From Kryptolebias marmoratus (Eukaryota > Chordata > Actinopteri > Cyprinodontiformes > Rivulidae): a DNA stretch of 64,000 bases. The notes below the pieces were generated by a model. The model ran no database searches, was not told the origin of the DNA, and saw nothing but the letters and a program-made list of their open reading frames with translations. The DNA lies in contig NC_051439.1 in the NCBI RefSeq assembly GCF_001649575.2, positions 3,344,358 to 3,408,357 on the forward strand, in the 5' to 3' direction. A program made the position numbers and the translations under genes. The stretch's first letter is position 1. Every line of letters starts with the position of its first letter. Below, piece after piece: positions 54,886 through 64,000 of this stretch.

Positions 54886-55782
54886 GTGTGTACGTGCACT
54901 ATCCACATCTGCGCTCAGGCAGTAGGAAGTGTTTGTGTGCAGTGAAAGGAAAGGCTGGAGGCTTTATGCGTTTGAGTGTCTTTCTTTCTTTTCCCTCCCT
55001 TAGCGAAAGCCTATTTCTAGATCGGTTGGAGGGTCAAGGTTTGGCCACCGATGGAGAAAAGCTGTGCTCTCATTTAAGAGGGGGAAAAAGCTCCTGCTTA
55101 CTCTTTTACAATGAAAAAGAAGCTCGAACACACATCATAAAGCCTTAACCATTGCTCCAACATAGAGCTTCTCACACAGATACTTTCAGTGCTCATCCAG
55201 TCAAACTGGTAACATTTCCACTAAAATGAGTCTTTGTTGTTCAGGATGGAAGCAGCTGGAAATACTTTTGATGTGGCTGGGATTTCAGCAGAGATTAAAG
55301 CGATATCACTCATCCATCTATCTCCTTACAGAAAAGTGCTTCTTTTGATCATAAAAAACATAAGCTTGTTTTTAGGCAGCATTTCTTTTCTTGTAGAATC
55401 TGATTGAAAACAAAAAACTTTTTTTGCTTTGAGTAACTTTTAATGAATGTGTAAAATATAGTACCTGTGTCATGGTGACTCACCCTGACTCACAGGAGGC
55501 AAATCCATTAGGCTGTAGACAAAAAGCACCTGTACTGGTCAGATTATGAAATATACTTATGACTTAGTTTCTCCAATATTATTATGAAACTTACAATATT
55601 TTTTTTAAATGGGGAAGAAAACTGTGAGATGACTGTTTTCTTTTCTTTCTTTTTTTTAAATTTGTTGATTGGTAAATGATGAAAAAGGTCACAGTATCTG
55701 AGAGAAGTGTCTGTTGTCTGTTGGATCCCATTACAATTTTATGCCTAAATTTTTATCCCTTGCTAGTGAAAGTGAAGCTGAG

Positions 55783-56228
55783 TAATAATGTTTTTGCCTT
55801 GGTAATAACAGTGAAGGTCAACCCTGTTTGTCTGTTAGCTAAATATCCCATGAATCACTGGATGGATATCAACGAAACTCTCAAGAAGTAATCATTGGAT
55901 GTACATCTACAACTGAATGTATTTTGGAGTTAACCCAATTCAAAATGGCTACAACAGCTAACCAACTTTATCCTACACACAAATGGTTACACCTCAGTGA
56001 ATTTTACAGATATTGAGCTGAACTTTGGTGTGGTAGGAGCTTTTACAACACATCATCCAACTGTTCACAGATCGTGCAAGATCATGCTGCATTATCGTTT
56101 GAGATCGTATGTAAAGTTATTTTCAAGTTTTGACCAAAACAGCTACAACTACATTTCTCAACATGAAATGATCTTGGTCTAAAACCCTGGCATGAAAGAC
56201 AGTGGGTGATATATGTTCCTTGACGGTA
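55783..56228 (+). repeat. Dispersed repeat family A, copy 15 (near full length)
   Basis: ATAATGTTTTTGCCTTGGTA, TTTGTCTGTTAGCTAAATAT, ATGTACATCTACAACTGAAT, TTCAAAATGGCTACAACAGC, GATCTTGGTCTAAAACCCTG and GCATGAAAGACAGTGGGTGA are in order, ending at CCTTGACGGTATA. Confidence 0.87.
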
Positions 56229-57264
56229 TATGATGTTTTTCATTTCAGTAGTTTCCCCAACTTTTTACTTTATATTTAAAACCATTCACAGTAAATTTAT
56301 TCCTAGTTCTGTTGATGTTTTAAGGTCATTTTATTTGTTTCTTGTAAAAAGGGCATTATTTCCTGTCATGAAAAATCTAAACACTGATATATATATTAAT
56401 CCGAGACTATACACAGTCTCAGATTAATCAGCAGGAAATTTTCACAATAAGTGACTGCATATTTTTTACATTAACAACACAGATTCAGCTATTTCTTTAA
56501 TAGCATCATGAGCCATAAATGGCTGAAATTTGCATAATGAATCACAAGAAAAATGACATGAAAAATATCTCTAAACTTATTGCAAAGAATTAAAGTGAAT
56601 TAGAGTGAATAAAACCACAAAAACCTGTTTATATACAAGAAAATACTGGATCAGAAAGAAATTGGGGTGATAAATATTTGATAAACCAAGGATGAATTTG
56701 GAATTGTTTTGATTTGATTGAGCAAAACAAAATTTGGTTACATAAAAAAAAGTTCATGGTCAATTTGAAAGGATTCTTAACATTTAAGTCAGGAATCTAC
56801 TCTGACAGCGCACTGCAACTGAACTCCTCTTTAGTAGAGCAGCAGGTTAATGTTACAATTTCCTTTATCTAATAACAGTTTGATCAGGCTTGGACAACCT
56901 TGGGTTTGGGTTGATATAAACATGATCACAGTCAATTTTTAAAAGAATAACTGAACACACAGACACAACTGTTTTCAGACAAGAAAATACTGGAAAGGAT
57001 AAAATTTGGAGTGGCTGATGGATAGTCCAAATACAGCTAATATCAAAGTAGATTGCTGCTGTCCTATAACAGCTTTAATATAAAAAACAAAAAAAGCATA
57101 TCAGTTAATTTTATTGCTGTTTCATAAACTTTTGCACTCCCCTCAATTTTGCTTGACATGATTATTTGCAAGCCTAAAAAGCAACAGCAGCTAACTTTAG
57201 CACTCCCAGTGCAGCCTGTGGCACCTCTAACAGAAATAAAATATTTGTGCCTGAATAATCATAT

Positions 57265-57425
57265 AAAACTGACATTGTCGTGAAGGTTTTAAAAATACCA
57301 TTTGCAAGAACCACTATAAAATTTATGAGATGGAGCTGTTTAAAAACCACAAAATCTGCTTTGGAAGTAGGTCCGCTCAGACCATATTGACAAGCTAATA
57401 ATAGCTGTCAGTTTTACATTACATG
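57265..57425 (+). repeat. Dispersed repeat family B, short copy
   Basis: GCAAGAACCACTATAAAATT, GAGATGGAGCTGTTTAAAAA and GACAAGCTAATAATAGCTGT match the start of the copy at 57590. Confidence 0.55.
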
Positions 57426-57589
57426 GTTATTTCAGCAGAAATACTGTATTATGATATTCCTGATGGAAGTGACCCCGGCTGAACTGGAAGGGTTACAGCT
57501 ACCTGTTTCTGCTTGCAAATAACCACATAATTCTGTGTAAATAACTGAGTAATATAACATTGACAGTATAGTAAAGATTTATAAAATAG

Positions 57590-57885
57590 TCTTGGCATGA
57601 ACCACTATGATTTTTTGGAGATTGGAGTTGTTTTAAGATGGCAGCAATCCACTTGTCTTAGCTGTGATTAAACTAGCCATTAGCTCATCAGTCCTGTCAG
57701 AGTTACTCTGTATTTTTCTCAAGGAAGATGGTTTAAAGAGCTATCTACATTAGTTCATTACATTTTCACAGAACCCTCCTCAAAATGACTGCATTGTCTC
57801 ATTGGAATATATATGTCTTAGACCTTAAAAGGATAGTCTGTTCATTGCTGAAGTGATGTTCTGTCAAATAGTTATCAATAGTTTA
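57590..57885 (+). repeat. Dispersed repeat family B, best copy
   Basis: GGCATGAACCACTATGATTT, TAAGATGGCAGCAATCCACT, AACTAGCCATTAGCTCATCA, AGAGCTATCTACATTAGTTC and TCACAGAACCCTCCTCAAAA are followed by CTTAAAAGGATAGTCTGTTC. Confidence 0.65.
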
Positions 57886-57889
57886 GTAC

Positions 57890-58965
57890 CTTCCGCCAGG
57901 CTAAGGTAATGACTAGCCAAATGAGGGCCTGTTTTTTATGGTTTTTCAAAAGCAACTTATCAGTATTACATGAAATAATTTTAAACATCTATACTTTTGC
58001 ATGACACTGTTTGTTTAGAATGTTACTGTTTTTTCAACCAAACTACATTACGTGACTGCACAAATGTATATGTGCAGACCATAGATAGACAGTTTACTCA
58101 GTGGTGATGATAGACTCCTAAATATACAGGATCAGTCTGCTTGATCAGCACGTCTAGTCAGTCCAAAAGTTTACTCAATTTCCAGAGGACTGATACGTTC
58201 AGCAGCCTCAGCACCATTGGCATAAACCTGGTCTATGCTCAGACTACATTTGTGTTGTAACCACAATTGGCAAGTCTGCTTATTATTGGGCTTTTTTCTG
58301 TAAATTTTCTTCACACAGTTTGTGGGTTTTTGGGGTTGTTCAAAAAGTGTAGTTGCTTATTTAGGCTTACTCCTGTTTGTCATGTCTCTGTCCACTAAAT
58401 TAAAATGTCTAGTTTGTCTGGTGGTTGCAGCATCCATGAACAACACTGGCTAGACATCCCTGCATTTGTTGTTTGTTAGGTTGGTTAGTTACCTTGGTTA
58501 TCCTGAAGGGAAAAAATATTCTGCTCCCTCTTCTCCCCCTCAGCCCATAAACACAGGTAACACCTAGATATAAAAAAGCAAAAGTAAAATGTTCCCTACA
58601 ATGATTTTTGCATGAGATGGTTGATAAATTACTTGATATGTAAAAATAAATGGCCTCTCTATCCTTCATTTTGAGGATGCCGGGGTGTTGGTGGGTAGGT
58701 TGCTTCTTTTGGCTTGTTTTTGTCGACCTGGTCGCTTTTTTCTCTCATGAGATTTGGCACCATTGGTAGTAATGTTTTTGGGTTCAGAAAACAGCAACAT
58801 AATAAGCAAACAACATCAAGAAGTGTAGAGGTTTAATATTAGCTAAAATAGTGTTTTTTTCACACCAGTATGTCATTTTGGAGAAAGAGTTGTTTAATAA
58901 GCCTTAAAAACAATATAAAACTGGCCCTCATTTGGATAACTCTTAGCCTAGACTGGATGAACACT
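57890..58965. repeat. Widely spaced inverted pair
   Basis: AGGCTAAGGTAATGACTAGCCAAATGAGGGCC-type sequence at about 57898-57930 is mirrored at about 58922-58957 (GGCCCTCATTTGGATAAC and TTAGCCT) with roughly 80% identity. The 1-kb interior holds no recognisable gene. Confidence 0.5.
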
Positions 58966-59399
58966 TCTCCATACTCTGTGCTCTGTGATTGATGTCACAT
59001 CTAATAAGGTACGAACTACTGATGAGTAATTTCACAGAACTTCACCTTAACAATGACCAGACTACAACTTTACAAACTTTCACATACAACATTTCACAGT
59101 TATTGGTTTTGTTATCACAGACCATTGAGCCAAAATAACAAATGTCAGTGATCTTATGTATTTTGGGTCAGATATTAATTTGGCAGCTGAGATATACGTG
59201 GTTGAATTTGAGAGAGGAAAGATTTGATATATATCAGCTGAAAGAGCATGTCCAAAGTATAGCCCAATAAGCCATAACACTTCTTTTTTAATTAACAGCT
59301 ATCAACTTTTAGCAACTCATTTTTTTGTAAGCGCCACAATCAGACAGCAGAAAAAAAATGTGATTTAATCTTTTTTACTCACAAAAACGTGAACCCTGG

Positions 59400-59800
59400 A
59401 TAATGCGGACTGAAACTGAGATTGACAGACAGCTATTTTGCCTGATGGAGTTAACATTCAGCGTCAGTGTCCATCAATTCAAGGTCAGTTGAAAAGGATC
59501 AGAGATTATCGCTGTTAGAATGCAGAATAAATCAGAATCGAAGCAGGACTGAAATGACAGCTACTGCCAACTTCCCATCCTTGTTTGTAGTGCTGTGTGG
59601 AGCATGCAGCATAATTGCCATCATTCCTCTAGCTGGCATCACCTGGCAGATATTTCCAGCAGAAATAATGGTGGGTGGCATAAAATTGCCAGAAATTCAG
59701 AACATGGAAAAAATTCTAACTAATGCAGCTCCAAGTTTGCAAAAAGAAAAAAGACAGAAATCGGGATCTATTTTCAGGAATTAGCTGAGTTCTATTTTTC
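59400..59800. other. Non-repetitive segment, possible conserved non-coding sequence
   Basis: A 105-residue plus frame at 59467-59784 has a hydrophobic stretch (LFVVLCGACSIIAIIPLAGI) but no known domain and no clear splice or start context. The sequence lacks the window's repeats. A single-exon small membrane protein cannot be excluded, but I think a non-coding conserved element or chance frame is likelier. Confidence 0.25.
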
Positions 59801-60562
59801 AGGAACAACTGAGATGACGGTTCCGAGCCCCTAATTTCATCCCAGAACAACCCTATTATGATATGATGATGAATTTTAATGGTGTGTTCAGCTGAAGCCT
59901 CCGTTCTGTCTTAGCTCGCTGCCAGCAAATAAGATCGAGGGTTCACTCGATACCGTAAATTCATAACTCAGTTAGTGATTTGCATTGACTCTGCCGTGAT
60001 GGATGGGACTCAAAACAAGTGTATGAAAAATATTACTGCAGGACATCTTTTCACAATTTGTCCCCCCCTGTACTTTTAGCTAGCTCCGTGAAAATAAGCT
60101 CTCTGCACACGACAGTAACTTTGGAGATGGATGAAAGACTTCGACCATCACAACCACAGTTGCTCCAGGCTAGTTTGAAATCACAACCAAGGTTGACTAA
60201 TGTTTATGGATTTTCTTTGTGCAAGTTTCTGCATTTGTGTGTGTGTATGCACAGTGGGTGGAGGGTTATCTGTGACTGTTTGAAAAAAAAAAGAAAAAAA
60301 ATGAGCCTGAGAAAGAGAGTCTCAGAGAGAGAAGCCATACGTCTCTGTGGAGTTGTTTTCGTCATGGTGCTTGAACACACTGATTAATGCTCATAGAGAG
60401 ACACCAGATGAAAAAAAAAGAGAACGAAAGGGTTGAGGAGGAAATTTGGGGGAAAGAGCTCAGTGGATGATCACAGGAAGAGAGAGGCTGAGATAAAGGC
60501 TGAAGAGAGACTGGAAGTGGAGAGAAAATCTGAATGAACGCTTGAAACTTTTGATAAAAATA

Positions 60563-60955
60563 AAGACCTTACATTCCTTGAAGGAATACATGTCACCCAC
60601 TGTCTTTCATGCCAGTGATTTAGACTAATGTAGTGGTAAGTTGATAAATGGAGTTGTAGCCTTTTTTGGTCAAACCTCAAACGTAACGTTATGCGTGATG
60701 GAGATGTCATGCTCAGACTATGTGTTGTCAGTGACTCTCAACTATAACAATATCAGTTTTTAGCTCAGTATCTGTAAATCTGACTCTGTTAGAACCATTT
60801 TTGTGCTGTCTGATGTTGATTAGTTGTGGGGACCATGTTGAATTGAATTGACTCCAAAGGTTAATCAGTTGTAGAAATACTTTCAGTGATTACTTTCTGA
60901 AAGTTTCTATAAAATCTCTGGTAGTTCATGAGATATTTTGCTAACAGACAGAGAG
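60563..60955 (-). repeat. Dispersed repeat family A, copy 16 (near full length)
   Basis: CTTACATTCCTTGAAGGAAT (palindromic end), CACCCACTGTCTTTCATGCC, CTCAGTATCTGTAAATCTGA, CAAAGGTTAATCAGTTGTAG and TTCATGAGATATTTTGCTAA are in order. A LINE starts immediately after ACAGACAGAGAG. Confidence 0.87.
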
Positions 60956-62175
60956 TTGACTTGAAAACCTGTCTGACTCTTAATTTTCTGCTTTTGAACT
61001 CAGAAAAGACATAGGTAGTGGTTTTTGGACCTGAGCATGTTAACTTTGCAGCCTTTCACTTCCTCCGTATGGCATTAATTTGGCCTCCAGTTCTAATGTA
61101 AAGAACCTTTGTCTTATTCTTAAGGAGGATATGGCATTTAACCCCCCACAATTAAAATGTTACTAGAACCGCTTCCTTCCACCTGCGTTATATCACCAAA
61201 ACTAGAAAGATCTTGTCCCAAAATTATGCAGAAAAACTGGCCCATGCATTTATTACATCTAAGTTGGACTATTGTTATTCTTTATTATCTGGGTGTCCAA
61301 AAAAACTTTCTTTAAAAAGTTTTCAGTTGCTTCAAAATGCTGCTGACAGAGTTCTAATGAAAGTTCCTATTTCTCCAGTTTAAGTTTCTCTCTATTGGCT
61401 CCCTAACATACAAATCTCTCAACAACCAAGCTCCATCTTATATAAAAGATCTTATTGTTACACATTTTCCTAACAGAGCACTTTGCTCTCAAACTGCAGG
61501 TTTACTTGTAGTTCCTAGAGTTTCCAAAAGTAGAACAGGAGGCAGAGCTTTCAGTTATCAGGCTCCTCTCTTGTTAAACCAACTTTCAGTTTCTGTCCAA
61601 GAAGCTGACAGGCTGTCTATTTTTAAGACTAGTCTAAAGCGTTTTCTTTTTGATAAATCCTATAGTTTGGGTTGGCTTGGGTTTCCTGAGCTCTCCCTTA
61701 GTTATGATGTTATAGGCTTAGACTGCTGGTAAACAAACTGACCATATTTCCTCACTCCGCTGCTGTCTTTTGGCTCTCTTTTCTTCATGTTTGTATTTGC
61801 AATTATTTCTATCATTAACATGTGTTTTTCTTTGTCTTTCTTTCTATGGAAACTACACCTGTACCAGCCATTCTCTGTTTTTCTGCGTCTCTGTCCTGTC
61901 CTTTCAACCCCATCCAGTGGAGGTACATGGCGACCCATCCTTAGCCTGGCTCTGGTTCTGCTGGAGGTTTCTTCCTGTTAAAAAAGAAATTTCCTTTTTA
62001 CTGTCCCCAATGTGCTGCTCAGGATAGGAGATTGTGACAAAGCGAAGATTCAATGCAATCTGCTGGTTTCCTTAGACAGATCACGTTCACTAATTGGCTT
62101 TTTATAATGTATATTCATCTTTTTGTACAGTGTCCTTTGACTTTTGTTGTAAATTGGCACTATAAAAATAAACTG
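60956..62175 (+). mobile_element. CR1/L2/Rex1-type LINE, 3' part
   Basis: The same subfamily as 15930-19365, truncated at the 5' side in the RT. It reads TCLTLNFLLLNSEKT-like, VVVFGPEHV-like, AHAFITSKLDYCYSLLSGCP-like and VPRVSKSRTGGRAFSYQAPL-like sequence before the 3' UTR (GGAGGTTTCTTCCTGTTAAA, CCCAATGTGCTGCTCAGGAT). The end at 62175 is CACTATAAAAATAAACTGAA. Small deletions shift the frame several times. Confidence 0.83.
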
Positions 62176-62179
62176 AATT

Positions 62180-63820
62180 GTACAGAACTGAATTAAAATC
62201 ATGTTATTTAGTTTTGTAATCACAAAATCTACTTTGCTAATGTTGATCTACTTGGCACTTTTCCAGCCTTTTGGGATGTTTAATGTGAGTTTAAATTTAA
62301 CTATCTCACATTGTATAGTCACTTGGCTAAGTTCCTGATGGGTCCACTTTTAAAGCAGCTTTTCCACTTGTCATAATAAATCCAACCTCTTCTCATTCCA
62401 GGCATCAAATTCTGCTGTTTTGTTCAGGAGCAATATTTATGCAAATCAAATTTTAAAATCCAAAAGCACCCCCCCACCACCACAAACTTATGTCAATGCC
62501 CAACTGTGTTGTGACAATGTGTGCACACCACACACACTTCAGGTGATTTTTTTTAGAGCAGGTTGAGTCTGATGTGATAAAGTGGGAATGAAAACTAATG
62601 CTTTACATGGAGGACTTTAAAGGGACTTTGAACAGATTTTTAAAAGACTGACATTTGACGGCCCCTCATGACTGTGAGTCATGAGTGAGTCACACACTAA
62701 AAGTCTGTGAGTCGTGCAGGTATTCAAAGACTTTAACAAACCATTTCCACCATGCTTGTGATGGAAATGTACAAACATAAAATCAATAGTGAACAATGAG
62801 TTTAAAGATTGTGCAGGATTTTTATTTTTTCATAGCTACATTTGTGTATGCAAGTGTGTGTGGGTGTGTGTGTGCACACAGTTTTTAAGGAAAAAACAAA
62901 ACAGAAATCCACTTAGTGTCAATGTAAGCTGTTAGTGTACTTCATGTTAGACCCTGGAAACTTGCTTGAATAGTGAACATCACATTATAATACTACAGTT
63001 ATAATACTATTAATACTGCAGACCTCTGTAAATCCACTAAGGAGGTATAAATGAGTTTTTTCTCTTTAACTGAGTATAAATTACCAGGGGCAACCAAGCA
63101 AAACTGCAAAAAAATCAGACCAATGATACAAATGTATTTGAAAGTATTCAGAGTCCCTGCTTGTGTCAAGTGAAGGCTGACATTGGGTGTACAACACTAC
63201 AATGATACAAGGTGTAGATGGTGAACACAAAATACAAGAAATACCAATATTCTAGCCCTGAGCCAACCCTCGTTTGGCCTAATCCATTCTAGCAGGCAAC
63301 CTATAAGGATATCTCAGACTGGAAATAAACTATGATTCGACTTATAAACGTTCAAAGCATTAAATAACAAAAATAAGATTAAATGGTAAACTTAACAGTT
63401 AAACAGATGTTTTACAAAAGCCTCATGTTTAAATGCCAAGCTCTGTTTTAAAGGCACTCCACCTTCCTGCATGATCCCTGATATTTATTTGTCTTACTCA
63501 AGCTTTTTCTTTTCTTGCGTGTTTATCAGCAGATTCACTCATATTTCAGCGTAAATGTCTTTTCAAGATTCTATGCATGTCTGATTCCACCATATTTGTC
63601 TACCTACACAGACAAAGGCCAATCTAATGCAGGTCAATCACATAACTCAAGTTTCCATGTGGTTTTGGACAAATTCAACTGAGTGCTTTGTTTACATTGA
63701 GTGCGAACCTGCATTTCAGAATTGCATATAAGTACATCTGGAAAATTACTGAAGTAAACTCTTCTAAAACTTTACCATTTAATATAGTTCAGAATAAACT
63801 TATTATGTTTATATTATATT
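62180..63820. other. Unassigned sequence
   Basis: A TG-rich patch lies at 62845-62878. No repeat family or exon recognised. Confidence 0.4.
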
Positions 63821-63823
63821 ATG

Positions 63824-63825
<2 letters not shown>

Positions 63826-63858
<33 letters not shown>
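63826..63858. repeat. (TA)n microsatellite
   Basis: About 16 TA units. Confidence 0.95.
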
Positions 63859-63859
<1 letters not shown>

Positions 63860-64000
63860 AGGATGCCAGGTTAGAGGGGAATTAACTCCAACTCCCCACC
63901 CAGAGGTTGGGTATGCAGCCCCAATGAACAAAACATCTAAGCTGAACAAAACAGCCACTGACCTGAGAGATAGAATCGTAGCCCGGATGGGCAGTAGACA
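63860..64000 (+). other. Right-edge sequence, possibly the start of another element
   Basis: The composition changes after the TA tract. A plus frame reads NKLNKTATDLRDRIVARMGS, which looks protein-like but is cut by the window end. I cannot assign it. Confidence 0.2.

Overview
This is a repeat-dominated stretch of a vertebrate genome, almost certainly a percomorph (spiny-rayed) teleost fish. The grounds are two Rex3 (RTE-clade) LINE copies, one ending in the (GGAT)n tract typical of Rex3, a Swimmer/L1-like LINE, CR1/L2/Rex1-type LINEs with the common fish 3' tail, a DIRS-type retroelement with inverted terminal repeats, Tc1/mariner copies, a tRNA-derived SINE and many CA/TG microsatellites. 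I found no intact host protein-coding gene and no functional RNA gene. The longer reading frames that I can name are decayed transposon proteins; the rest look like chance frames. Two assembly gaps are present (12 N and 836 N).

Layout. 1-1545: 5'-truncated CR1/L2/Rex1 LINE, minus strand. 2117-2700: AGCTTTT-rich repeat (family C). 4684-6160: Rex3 fragment, minus. 6930-7385: LTR-like block. 7480-12590: nearly full-length but decayed L1, minus, broken by a tRNA-derived SINE and by a hairpin-bearing insert. 12655-15586: long Rex3, plus. 15930-19365: CR1/L2/Rex1-type LINE, plus, split by two nested repeats. 19.6-28.5 kb: mostly unassigned sequence with microsatellites, a LINE tail, a Tc1-like fragment and a GTACC minisatellite. 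28533-29411: mariner-like element with a hAT-like insertion. 30681-32101: large inverted-repeat (foldback-like) element made of 22-bp tandem units, its centre lost in the gap. 39502-43640: family C repeat carrying a 3.4-kb DIRS element with a 34-bp perfect core in its terminal inverted repeats. 45.4-46.0 kb: RTE leader and Tc1-like fragments. 60956-62175: second copy of the split LINE family.

Throughout the window a single dispersed family (family A) recurs about 16 times in both orientations, roughly 8% of the bases, including one trimer and one dimer. Three further families (B, C, D) recur. These, the foldback-like element and the nested DIRS are the most interesting structures here. I give orientation for family A as plus when it reads GTCTGTCTGTTAGC at the start and AAGGAATGCTAGG at the end.

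Host signals are weak: paired CCAAT boxes followed by a possible splice donor near 38.26-38.39 kb, and three non-repetitive segments (about 21.6-22.2, 51.76-52.2 and 59.4-59.8 kb) that could be conserved non-coding sequence. All family names come from recognising protein motifs and known repeat tails by eye; repeat boundaries are approximate unless stated.
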